Assembly: GCA_016185205.1 (NCBI GenBank)
Contig: JACPOA010000008.1
Coordinates: 23,751 to 87,750, forward strand
Source: Hyphomicrobiales bacterium
GTDB taxonomy: Bacteria > Pseudomonadota > Alphaproteobacteria > Rhizobiales > Xanthobacteraceae
Reading direction: 5' to 3'
DNA: 64,000 nucleotides
Shown: one piece after another, positions 49,787 to 56,768 of the stretch
Numbering within the stretch: position 1 is the first letter of the stretch
Layout: each line of letters begins with the position of its first letter
Position numbers and translations under genes: made by a program
The notes under the pieces: model-generated
What the model was told of the DNA's origin: nothing
Database searches by the model: none
What the model saw: only the letters and a program-made list of their open reading frames with translations

Positions 49787-50285
49787 GGAAGCCTCCGTGA
49801 AGCGTTCCTTCCTTTCGGAAGTGATTCGCGATTTCGTGATCTGAAATTATCATACCTGGATTCGATGTAGTTTGATAATTCCATGTCTTGTACCAAGGAC
49901 CGCCTTTGACATGACTCCAGTCGTAAAGCTGAGAAACTGACGCACGTGTGTATATGTTTATGTATTGCCAAATAACTTTAAGGTCTCGTCCTTCAATAAC
50001 ATCGTCAACATCAGCCAAAACTTCGGTCTGGAAATCCATCTTTTTTGCGAGCGAATCGATGGGTTGGTCTCCATAACGCTTAAAACTATTAAACAAAGTA
50101 TAGAGCACGGGACCGTGCTGCCACGCCTCAAATTGCTCGTCCACTAACGGCTTTCCAGTCTTCGCAAGATAGTGGCCGTGCAAAAAATAAACGATTTTGT
50201 TTACAGCAAGATTCGTTACCCTCACCCCAATATTGTTGGCGTATTTGAGTACCAAGTTTGCAATTGCCCGCGGGTCATAAGCCAT
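49779..50285 (-). CDS. Panacea-domain (DUF4065, SocA/GepA-like) protein, candidate antitoxin
   Basis: 168 residues. The start MAYDPRAIANLVLKYANNIG, then NKIVYFLHGHYLAKTGKPLVDEQFEAWQHGPVLYTLFNSFKRYG, is the DUF4065/Panacea pattern. Panacea proteins are described as antitoxins that neutralise very different toxins encoded next door, and as SocA-type proteolytic adaptors. Here it is the first gene of the pair and overlaps the unknown 242-residue gene. Low GC relative to the window. Ten bases from the methyltransferase stop upstream. Confidence 0.78.
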   Translation of the reverse strand: MAYDPRAIANLVLKYANNIGVRVTNLAVNKIVYFLHGHYLAKTGKPLVDEQFEAWQHGPVLYTLFNSFKRYGDQPIDSLAKKMDFQTEVLADVDDVIEGRDLKVIWQYINIYTRASVSQLYDWSHVKGGPWYKTWNYQTTSNPGMIISDHEIANHFRKEGTLHGGFRA

Positions 50286-50294
50286 GTCGCAACT

Positions 50295-50954
50295 CTATTC
50301 CGCAGCAACAAGCCGAGCAGCAGAGTGATTGGAGTACGTCTTCCATGTCGGCCGATAGCCATCATCAGCCTGATTTCCCCACATCGCCCAGCCCTTCCGC
50401 GTGCCGCGCGCAAACAGTTCAAGAAACGGCCCCGGGCTGCATGCTTCAATTATATCATATTGCTCATCCGGCTTGCGCGAATGCTCGCGCTTACGGGTCG
50501 CCAGCAGATTTACCTGCCGCCGACCCGGCGCCAGCGTGCGCGCGTTCTTGCCGCGAACGCCAAACAAAATATTCTCTGTGACGTTGCGGAAATAAAATCC
50601 GACGCCGCGTCCATCCGAGCCGCCGTCCTTGCGGACCTTGTGCCAGACGATGTTCGATTTGTAGGTGAAGCCCCAAGCCTTCATCACCGCCAGCCCATCC
50701 GGCAACAAGGCGTTCGGACACCACAAATAAAGATGCGCAGTCGGCGCAAGAATTTGCGGCACGGGCAAGGCGGATATTTCGTCGAGCTTCATGGTGCCGT
50801 AGCGCGCCAGCCGCTTGTGCTCGGGTGCGACTTTTCCGGTCTTGTTGATGAACTGCCACGGCGGGTCGGCAAGGATCGTCGCGAAGCGGCGCTTCCCGAC
50901 AAACCGCGATAGGTCATCGGCAGCGGAGAGCGCGTGCCCATTAGTCTTCGACAT
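50295..50954 (-). CDS. MT-A70-family DNA N6-adenine methyltransferase, restriction-modification component
   Basis: 219 residues. The catalytic DPPW motif is in FATILADPPWQF near residue 30, followed by LYLWCPNALLPDGLAVMKAWGF and the AdoMet region NVTENILFGVRG. GYRPTWKTYSNHSAARL ends the protein. ATG 50954 overlaps the end of the endonuclease gene by 14 bases, so translation is coupled. MT-A70 enzymes methylate adenine N6; here it most probably protects the site cut by its neighbour. The site is not readable from sequence. Confidence 0.85.
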   Translation of the reverse strand: MSKTNGHALSAADDLSRFVGKRRFATILADPPWQFINKTGKVAPEHKRLARYGTMKLDEISALPVPQILAPTAHLYLWCPNALLPDGLAVMKAWGFTYKSNIVWHKVRKDGGSDGRGVGFYFRNVTENILFGVRGKNARTLAPGRRQVNLLATRKREHSRKPDEQYDIIEACSPGPFLELFARGTRKGWAMWGNQADDGYRPTWKTYSNHSAARLVAAE

Positions 50955-51531
50955 AACAGGCCTTTCGAATTCCGAAAACGACGATTGGGCAGCCTCCGCC
51001 GCCGCCACCTTCAATCCGCGGCAATAATTTCGCCATGTGGGTTGTTGAGGAGCCATAGCTAGCCCCTCGTCCGAGGTCGTCGAAAATGTCCTGCAACTCG
51101 TCGCAGCGCGTCACGATGAGGCCGACTTCGATGGCGCGTAGCTCGAATAGCAGACGAAAATTGTTCAGGTCGCGGTCGTAGAACGGATCCTTGTTGTTCC
51201 ATTCCACTTCCAGGGCCACCCGGTTTTTGTAGCAGTCCACCTTGTGGGTTGGCGTGTCGTATTCGGCTTCGTCCACCACAATCTTGGTTTTGAAGCCCTT
51301 TTCTTTCCAGTCGAGTCGGAAGAAGTGACTGTCGAGTTTTTCGGCAATCGTGCTCTTGCGACCGCCGGGCTTCAGGATACTGCTGCGAAACAGCTGGAAT
51401 TCGCGCAAGACCAAGAGAATGTCTTTCCATTCTTTCGGACGCGCCGCCGACAAGATAGCAAGCCCATTGCGCCATTCGTGGACCTCGTAGCGGGCCGCGA
51501 TATCGGCTGGGACAATGGATCGAATCGCCAT
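50941..51531 (-). CDS. BglII/BstYI-family type II restriction endonuclease
   Basis: 196 residues. The catalytic segment HKVDCYKNRVALEVEWNNKDPFYDRDL fits the PD-(D/E)XK core of this family: Asp of VD, then the E-x-E of LEVEW, followed by the NNKDPFxDRDL stretch that I associate with BstYI/BglII-like enzymes. Relatives cut RGATCY or AGATCT, so a GATC-containing site is plausible but unproven. The endonuclease gene is upstream of the methyltransferase, and the two overlap. Start ATG 51531. Confidence 0.78.
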   Translation of the reverse strand: MAIRSIVPADIAARYEVHEWRNGLAILSAARPKEWKDILLVLREFQLFRSSILKPGGRKSTIAEKLDSHFFRLDWKEKGFKTKIVVDEAEYDTPTHKVDCYKNRVALEVEWNNKDPFYDRDLNNFRLLFELRAIEVGLIVTRCDELQDIFDDLGRGASYGSSTTHMAKLLPRIEGGGGGGCPIVVFGIRKACYVED

Positions 51532-51613
51532 GGGCCATTGTCACTGAACTGGACACCGCGAATACTCTCTTTTATCATGTTCCTGATATGTTCTCAATAG
51601 GAGAGTCCGCCCA

Positions 51614-51931
51614 ATGGCCAAAAAACAGGCCAAGAAACTCCCCCCGCTTCACCCCGGTGAAATCCTGCGCGAGGAATTCCTCGTGCCGCTCGGCCTCTCG
51701 CCCGGCGCGCTGGCGAAGGCGATGGGCGTGCCGCGCACGCGGGTCGAGCGCATCGCGGCCGAGGCGAGCGGCGTCACCGCCGACACCGCGCTGCGCCTGA
51801 GCAAGGCGCTCGGCACCTCGGCGCAGCTCTGGCTCAATCTGCAGAACCGCTACGATGTCGAAACCGCGCAGCGGGCGATCGGCAAGCAGCTCGCCAAGAT
51901 CGCGCGGGTGAACGCTACAGCGGCGGCGTGA
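51614..51931 (+). CDS. HigA-family antitoxin without an adjacent toxin
   Basis: 105 residues. HPGEILREEFLVPLGLSPGALAKAMGVPRTRVERIAAE is the XRE-type helix-turn-helix of HigA antitoxins, ending with SAQLWLNLQNRYDVETA. GGAGAG lies upstream. In complete modules a higB toxin of about 90 residues directly precedes higA; the 82 bases between the endonuclease start and this gene hold none, and the following sequence is repeat and RNA. It may be a remnant or a lone regulator. Divergent from the restriction genes. Confidence 0.82.
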   Translation: MAKKQAKKLPPLHPGEILREEFLVPLGLSPGALAKAMGVPRTRVERIAAEASGVTADTALRLSKALGTSAQLWLNLQNRYDVETAQRAIGKQLAKIARVNATAAA

Positions 51932-51989
51932 AGCGATAGACCTTTCGTCATGGCCGGGTTTCGTCCCGGCCATCCACGCCTTTTTCCCC

Positions 51990-52114
51990 GTCATTCCGGG
52001 GCGCGAGCGCAGCGAGCAAACCCGGAATCCAGGGCCACGCACTGTGCCGGTTGCCCTGGATTCCGGGCTCGTCCGCCTTCGCCTGTCGGCTTCGGCGGAC
52101 GCCCCGGAATGACC
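51990..52114. repeat. Palindromic intergenic repeat (GTCATTCCGGGGCG family), intact copy
   Basis: Perfect 14-bp inverted ends GTCATTCCGGGGCG (51990-52003) and CGCCCCGGAATGAC (52101-52114), with internal AACCCGGAATCCAGGG / CCCTGGATTCCGGGCT. A partly degraded relative lies at 33866. Sits between the higA gene and the structured RNA. Confidence 0.85.
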
Positions 52115-52171
52115 GGAGAATATTTTCTCAGCGCCCTTGACTCTATTCCCAAGGTATGCTGTCCTAAGGCC

Positions 52172-52540
52172 GTCCCACCCACTCGAGGGCGTTGTCATGA
52201 GACGTTCTGATGGCGGGGTGGGATGCGGCGCCTGCGGGCGGGCTCGTAACCTCGCCTCCGGGAGGCCCCGGGTAACCGTCCGGCCCTACTACGAGGGTCT
52301 GCCTTCAATGGCTGGACGCGGCGCGGACGAAGGCGGGCGAAAGCTCGCCGGATCGGGTTGAGCCAAAAGCCGCCCGGGTCTGCGCCCGGAAGTTACGGTC
52401 CCGGGGACAGAAATCGCCGCTGTGGAGCGCCGAGAGGCGCCCGCATCCTCCCCAAGAGGATGCGGCAAGACGGAAGACTGGTGCGCCACTCGGTGCTCCA
52501 CCCCTCGATGCGGTCGAGGGGAAGATAAGGGGAAGACGGC
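52172..52540 (+). ncRNA. Structured non-coding RNA, candidate orphan HEARO/omega RNA (IscB guide-RNA class)
   Basis: No gene fits this stretch, but it folds strongly. Stems read directly: GCCTC/GAGGC (52254-52258 with 52262-52266); GGCGGGC/GCTCGCC closing a GAAA tetraloop (52332-52338, 52343-52349); CCGGG/CCCGG (52374-52378, 52385-52389); GTCC/GGAC (52398-52401, 52405-52408); a 12-bp long-range stem 52423-52434 with 52489-52500 (one G-U) enclosing GGCGC/GCGCC (52436-52440 with 52483-52487) and a 10-bp hairpin 52441-52450/52456-52465; and CCCCTCGA/TCGAGGGG (52501-52508, 52514-52521). The TCATGAGACGTTCTGATGGC string at 52195-52214 recalls, from memory, the conserved 5' core of IscB-associated HEARO/omega RNAs. 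In those RNAs a guide lies at the 5' end, here about 52172-52190. No iscB follows. Boundaries are approximate. Confidence 0.55.
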
Positions 52541-52612
52541 GTACCCGGCGCCGCCAAGAATACGGGCGCTGGCGCACGTCTGCTGTTTGATTGAATCGGA
52601 GAGAGGCGCGCG

Positions 52613-52933
52613 CTATCGGCGATGACGCCGGCGCGAGGCGTATTCGTAGGCGATGGGGCGATCGTCCCACGGATAGTGATAGACGGTGCCGTACTCGGCA
52701 TAGAGGCAGTAATGACCTTGCCAGGCGCAGCGGTCGCGCCAGTTCCAGCCTTGCCACGTCGTCCTGACATGCCGCACGTGCCTGACACCGGACTCAAGGT
52801 CTGCTGCCTGCGACGGCGCGCCGCCGAAAGCAGCCGCCGCCATTGCCGTCGCGAAGACAAGATTTCTTATTTGGTCGCATTTTCTACGGCGAACCGGTTC
52901 CCACTTCGCCTGAAAATGCTCTGGCCGTTTCAT
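52613..52933 (-). CDS. Small secreted or membrane-anchored protein of unknown function, repeat-derived N terminus
   Basis: 106 residues from ATG 52933 (a GTG nine bases earlier follows GGAGGGG and is possible). A hydrophobic stretch NLVFATAMAAAAFGGAPSQA looks like a signal peptide, then a mature part rich in Trp/Tyr/His (TWQGWNWRDRCAWQGHYCLYAEYGTVYHYPW) with a basic C terminus. Unusually, the first 20 residues (including KWEPVRRRKC) are encoded by the palindromic repeat at 52860-52922. Small Trp/Tyr-rich secreted proteins like this are common in Hyphomicrobiales without known function. Confidence 0.55.
   Translation of the reverse strand: MKRPEHFQAKWEPVRRRKCDQIRNLVFATAMAAAAFGGAPSQAADLESGVRHVRHVRTTWQGWNWRDRCAWQGHYCLYAEYGTVYHYPWDDRPIAYEYASRRRHRR
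52860..52922. repeat. Palindromic repeat (GTGGGAACCGGTT core), inverted copy of 54081-54143
   Basis: 63 bases, 61 identical to the reverse complement of 54081-54143. The repeat is itself a palindrome (GCATTTTC/GAAAATGC ends, GGCGAA/TTCGCC inner arms). It overlaps the 5' end of the small secreted-protein gene. Confidence 0.8.
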
Positions 52934-53175
52934 GGCGCACACGAAAACACCCCTCCGCTGCGATGGCAAATCACACCCGCCCGATTGGTTAAGCGTCGGC
53001 GGAGACGTTTCTTAAATTATGGACGGCCGTTTTTACGGACGGTTGCCCGCGCGAGCGGGCTAAGACAGACCCGGCCATGACAACGGAAAGAACGCCAGCC
53101 CACAGTTGCCGACATGGCACCCTTTCAGCGACAATCGCGCCGCCGCCCGAATCGCCGGCAGTATTTGGAATTGCC

Positions 53176-53618
53176 ATGATGAAACCTTCGACGCTTGCGC
53201 CCCGTAAAACCATGGTCCGCGCGCGCCGGCTTACGTTGATGATCCTCGCCGCCGGCCTGCTGGCCGGCTGCGAGACCGCCGGCTTCGAACTGACGACCGA
53301 GGCCGGCAAGCCGGCGGAGCCGCCCAAGGTCGAGGCGCCGATGACACGCTCGCGCGCCGCCTCGGAATGCTGGATGAAGACCGAAAAGGGCAGCGCCGGC
53401 GTCAATATCGACAAGCGCGCCGACACCGTCACCAAATGCATCGACGACAAGATGAAGGCCGCGGCGGCGGCGCCGAAGACTTGCGCGTGCCGAAGGAAAA
53501 GAAGAAACCGAAGGCCGACAAGGACAAGCCCAAGCAGCTGTCCGCCTACAAGCTGTCGCAGATGTCGGGCTCCTCGGCGCCCAGCCCCTACGGCAATCCG
53601 CCCGGCAAGAAGCCCTGA
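53176..53618 (+). pseudogene. Small lipoprotein gene with a frameshift
   Basis: ATG 53176 (or 53212) begins a protein with a lipoprotein signal: basic RARR, hydrophobic LTLMILAAGLLAGC with the lipobox LAGC. The frame continues through SECWMKTEKGSAGVNIDKRADTVTKCIDDKM and then, in the GCGGCGGCGGCGCC tract near 53465-53480, shifts to the frame of LRVPKEKKKPKADKDKPKQ, which ends at 53618 with SPYGNPPGKKP. A single missing base there explains it, giving a protein of about 147 residues. The longer reading beyond the shift in the first frame is Arg-rich and not believable. True mutation or sequence error. Confidence 0.6.
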
Positions 53619-53722
53619 GGCCGGGCGGTCCGGCGCGCCGGATCCCGGACATTTTTTCGCCACAGGCATGAACCTCCGCGCCGGTCCCACCGACACATGG
53701 GGGATCGCAGGGGGATCGTGCC

Positions 53723-54082
53723 GTGCTCAAACGCTTCGTCGTCGCCTTTTTCGCCTTCATCGGGCTGATCGTGCCCACCGCCTTGCTGCTGGCCATGCTG
53801 GCGGCGCCCGCCTATCCGGCGCCGCTCGAGCGGCCCGGCTGCGAGCAGAACCTGGCCAGCGCGATGGCCAATATCGCGGCCATGCAGGCGCGCATGAAAA
53901 CGCTGGCACCCACGCCGGGACCGGCGATCTGCAATGCCACAAGGCTGTATTTCCTCGAACTGGTGAAGGCGCGCGCGGTCACCGCGCTGTGCAAGGACGG
54001 CGCCGACCGCGAGCGCGATCTCACCCGCCTCGATGCCGATGTCGAGCACCTCAACGATGCGATCGCGGCGAGCTGTAGCTAG
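53723..54082 (+). CDS. Small secreted protein of unknown function
   Basis: 119 residues from GTG 53723. A signal peptide or anchor (RFVVAFFAFIGLIVPTALLLAMLAAPA) is followed by a short mature domain with three Cys (GCEQNL, ICNATR, LCKDG) plus a C-terminal Cys, suggestive of two disulfides. I do not recognise a domain. Stop overlaps the following palindromic repeat. Confidence 0.55.
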   Translation: MLKRFVVAFFAFIGLIVPTALLLAMLAAPAYPAPLERPGCEQNLASAMANIAAMQARMKTLAPTPGPAICNATRLYFLELVKARAVTALCKDGADRERDLTRLDADVEHLNDAIAASCS

Positions 54083-54143
54083 AGCATTTTCCGGCGAAGT
54101 GGGAACCGGTTCGCCGTAGAAAATGCGACCAAATAAGGAATCT
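54081..54143. repeat. Palindromic repeat (GTGGGAACCGGTT core)
   Basis: 63-bp copy, inverted relative to 52860-52922 with two mismatches. A truncated GCGCATGATCCCGAAAAG half-element of the related family follows at 54147-54164. The 226 bases to the next gene (54083-54308) hold no gene. Confidence 0.8.
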
Positions 54144-54308
54144 AGCGCATGATCCCGAAAAGCCTGCGTCACTGACAGCGCCGCAATCGGCGTCACGCGC
54201 GCCGCGATGCCGCCTTCGGTCCGCCCAACAGCCGCCCCAGTCGCATGCGGCAATGACCTCACTGGGGAGCGTCAGCGCAACGGTGTTGCGCCTCTGTAGG
54301 AGTCACCC

Positions 54309-54770
54309 ATGACGGCCATCATTCCAGAGCGCCTTGCTGCGGAGAAGCTGGAGAAAACGACGCCGGAGACCTTTGCTCCTGCGAAGCGCAAGGCGCCGCA
54401 AAAGCTGGGCGAGATCGACCAGGCGGCGGCCAACGCGTTCGAAGGCGAGATCCGTGAATTCGTTCGGCGCGACGTTGCGCTCCTGCTCCGGCAGCGCGAG
54501 GCGGAACCGGCGGCCGATCCGGTTGCCGACAATCTGAATGCGCTGATCCGGCGCGTGTCCGGCGTGTCGATGGAAGAAATCGACCGGGTGATCCTCGAGC
54601 TGCAGAGCGTGCGCGACATGTTGCGCGGCGAAGGCGAACGCGTCAGCCGCGAGATCGCCGGCTATGCCAGCCTGAGCCATGCGGCCATGACCGCGATGAA
54701 GGTGATCGGCGACAGCCTCACGCAATGGAAGAACGCGCCGGACAACGTGGACCAGCGTTCGGCAGGCTGA
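54309..54770 (+). CDS. Conserved helical protein of unknown function
   Basis: 153 residues, no signal peptide. The sequence is strongly helical and charged; a coiled-coil region runs from VSMEEIDRVILELQSVRDML to ASLSHAAMTAMKVIGDSLTQW, resembling phasin-like or structural small proteins, but I cannot assign a family. Start ATG 54309. It shares a transcription boundary with the DUF1236 gene downstream on the other strand, separated by a terminator. Confidence 0.6.
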   Translation: MTAIIPERLAAEKLEKTTPETFAPAKRKAPQKLGEIDQAAANAFEGEIREFVRRDVALLLRQREAEPAADPVADNLNALIRRVSGVSMEEIDRVILELQSVRDMLRGEGERVSREIAGYASLSHAAMTAMKVIGDSLTQWKNAPDNVDQRSAG

Positions 54771-54779
54771 GCGTGCTCT

Positions 54780-54815
54780 AAAAAAAAGCCATCGCCGGTG
54801 CTATCCGGCGATGGC
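54780..54815 (-). terminator. Intrinsic terminator of the leftward DUF1236 gene
   Basis: 11-bp perfect stem GCCATCGCCGG (54788-54798) / CCGGCGATGGC (54805-54815). On the - strand it is followed by eight T (54787-54780). Confidence 0.85.
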
Positions 54816-54834
54816 GATCGGTTCACGGGCCGTC

Positions 54835-55638
54835 TTATGATTTGATCTGCTCGACCACGATGCGGGTCGATGGCTCGACCAGCAGCACCTTGTCCTTGCC
54901 TTTCACGTATTTCAGCCGCTTCACCACATCGATGTCGCCCAGGCTTGCCGGCAGCGGATGCATTTCGTTCAGCGCCTGCTCGGTGGACAATTCACCGGCC
55001 GGGGCAAGTGTGTCGGCGTCGGTCGCCGGCTGCGACTTGTCGGCCATCACCGCCTCATAGATGCGCCGACGCTCTTGATCGCTGAGCATTTGCGGCCAAG
55101 CCATGATCGGCGTGCGGTCGAGGATATCGTTACGGCTGGAGAATTTCGCGGGCATCGTCTGCCCGGTGGCGCCGATCGGTCCGGATGGCGGCGGTAGTCC
55201 TGCCGCGGTCGGCGTCGTCGACGAACCTGAGCTGACAGACGCGGCCGGCTCGGTGCCGGCCTTTTCCGAGGTTGCAGCGCCGGTGGTCGCCGCTGGTGGC
55301 TGGCCGGACGCGGTCTGCTCAGATGGGCTGGAAATCGCGCCGCTTCCTTGCGACCCGCTCACGGGTACCGCCCCGGCCGAAGGCTCCGTGGAAACCGGCA
55401 TCATCAGCGCCGCGCGTGATTCCTCCGGCGTCGGGATTTTCCGAATATCAAGCGACGTCGACGGCGCTTGGATGGTGACGCCGGGATTGATCTGTCCGGT
55501 GTCGGGCTTGAAGCCCGGGTTGGTCGGGACTGTGGCGCTCTCCGACGCGCGAACTTGCCCGCTGGCAAGCGGGGCTGCGACCACGAGGCCGGCGGCCAAT
55601 GCGGTCGCCAACATTAATGGGTGACGTAATTTCAGCAT
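54835..55638 (-). CDS. Secreted protein with C-terminal DUF1236 domain
   Basis: 267 residues from ATG 55638 (GGAGG upstream). Signal peptide MLATALAAGLVVAAPLASG, then a long Ser/Thr/Pro/Ala-rich linker (about 30-150) and a C-terminal DUF1236-type segment: LNEMHPLPASLGDIDVVKRLKYVKGKDKVLLVEPSTRIVVEQI. The family is common in Hyphomicrobiales envelopes; its function is unknown. A terminator follows it. The 13-bp tandem repeat lies 133-210 bases upstream. Confidence 0.72.
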   Translation of the reverse strand: MLKLRHPLMLATALAAGLVVAAPLASGQVRASESATVPTNPGFKPDTGQINPGVTIQAPSTSLDIRKIPTPEESRAALMMPVSTEPSAGAVPVSGSQGSGAISSPSEQTASGQPPAATTGAATSEKAGTEPAASVSSGSSTTPTAAGLPPPSGPIGATGQTMPAKFSSRNDILDRTPIMAWPQMLSDQERRRIYEAVMADKSQPATDADTLAPAGELSTEQALNEMHPLPASLGDIDVVKRLKYVKGKDKVLLVEPSTRIVVEQIKS

Positions 55639-55770
55639 GGGAGCCTCCTCGGCTGTCGAGAACAACGGCCGGGAGGCGGCAGGGTTGCATGAATTCGGTG
55701 GCCGCCTGGGCCTGTCTATGCGGGCGGCGGCGTGCGGCCGATGGAACTCGGCCGATCACCCCAGCCAAAT

Positions 55771-55848
55771 CATGGCCAAGTCTCATGGCCAAGTCTCATG
55801 GCCAAGTCTCATGGCCAAGTCTCATGGCCAAGTCTCATGGCCAAGTCG
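55771..55848. repeat. 13-bp tandem repeat, six copies
   Basis: Six consecutive copies of CATGGCCAAGTCT (the last with a final G), at 55771, 55784, 55797, 55810, 55823 and 55836. Each unit holds the palindrome TGGCCA. It lies between two leftward genes (start 55638 and stop 55907). 13 is not a multiple of three and no coding frame is supported through it. Confidence 0.95.
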
Positions 55849-55906
55849 GCAAACGGCATCTCCCGGCCGTCAAAACAGCTGGGACGGACAGGCGGCTGCG
55901 GTCAGG

Positions 55907-56179
55907 TCAGTTGGCGGCGACGGCTTTGGCGGGCTTTACGGTCTTGCGCGGCAGCGGGTAATCGGCGCTCTCGTAGAGCTGGCGAATGCCATTGCCGTCG
56001 AAGCGCTTCTCCTCGACCTCGAGATAGGCGCCCAGCAGCAATTCAGGCGGCAATTCCTCGATCGCAAAACGGATAGCCTCCGCCGCGGTCGGAAATCGCT
56101 TATAGCCAATGGGACGGCGCGATTTGCGGCTGCGGCTGGGAAACAGTTCGGACGGGGCCCGGTAGTTGATCATCGACAT
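55907..56179 (-). CDS. Small conserved protein of unknown function
   Basis: 90 residues. [60 protein letters not shown] is typical of short cytoplasmic proteins I associate with Hyphomicrobiales; no domain can be named. ATG 56179. Followed on the same strand by the tandem-repeat leader and the DUF1236 gene. Confidence 0.6.
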   Translation of the reverse strand: MSMINYRAPSELFPSRSRKSRRPIGYKRFPTAAEAIRFAIEELPPELLLGAYLEVEEKRFDGNGIRQLYESADYPLPRKTVKPAKAVAAN

Positions 56180-56378
56180 AACTCAAGACTCCTCGGCGCC
56201 TAATATGGCCCCTAAAGCGCCGAAAATCCAGCGTTTGTGGCCGCTGCATGCCTGTCCGGCCCGGGAAAGGTAAACGCTGTATACCGAAAAATTGCACGGC
56301 ACCCGGCCCGGCACACTTGCCCACCGAAGCTTCAGCGAAGGCGGGTGCGGCGCCGGGCCGGGTGCCGTCAGCGCGCGC

Positions 56379-56768
56379 TTAGTCGATAATCTCGTCCACC
56401 ACTTCGCTGGTGGCCGGATCAACCAGCACGACGCGGTTATTGACCATCATGTACTTGTAGGTCTTGATCGCCGGCACCTCAACCGCGACCGTTTCCGGCA
56501 CGGTGTAGAGCCGCGCAGTCTGCGGCACCCGCATGCCGACGCGGTACTCGACCGTCGGCTGCGCCGGCTGCACGCGTTCCTGCACGATGGTGCGGTAGAT
56601 GGTCCGGCGCTGCACCGGCGTGAGCTGCAGCGGCTGTTCGGTCACGATGGTCTGCGTCTGCACCGGCTCACGGGTGATCACGGTGGTCTGCGCATTCGCC
56701 GTTGTCGCGCCGACAATGAGCGGGGCCACGATGGTGGCAAGAATCGCGGTTTGGCGAAAATGTGTCAT
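56379..56768 (-). CDS. Secreted DUF1236-family protein
   Basis: 129 residues. Signal peptide (TAILATIVAPLIVGATTANAQ), then a Thr/Gln/Val-rich segment and the DUF1236 core LTPVQRRTIYRTIVQER ... VPAIKTYKYMMVNNRVVLVDPATSEVVDEI. Two members of this family occur within 2 kb here, so they may be related by duplication or share a role in the envelope. The 295 bases upstream (56769-57063) hold no gene. Confidence 0.75.
   Translation of the reverse strand: MTHFRQTAILATIVAPLIVGATTANAQTTVITREPVQTQTIVTEQPLQLTPVQRRTIYRTIVQERVQPAQPTVEYRVGMRVPQTARLYTVPETVAVEVPAIKTYKYMMVNNRVVLVDPATSEVVDEIID

Noticed and set aside
52305..52757. A 150-codon - strand frame over the structured RNA
   Set aside because: Arg/Ser/Pro-rich translation typical of chance frames in GC-rich structured sequence; no ribosome binding site.
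53176..54078. One continuous 330-codon gene covering the lipoprotein and the next small gene
   Set aside because: After about 53480 the frame becomes Arg/Pro/Cys-rich nonsense, while two other frames give sensible protein ends; a frameshifted lipoprotein plus a separate small gene explains the region better.
55771..55848. Six-copy repeat as a CRISPR array
   Set aside because: Units are 13 bp and directly adjacent with no spacers, and no cas gene is in the window.
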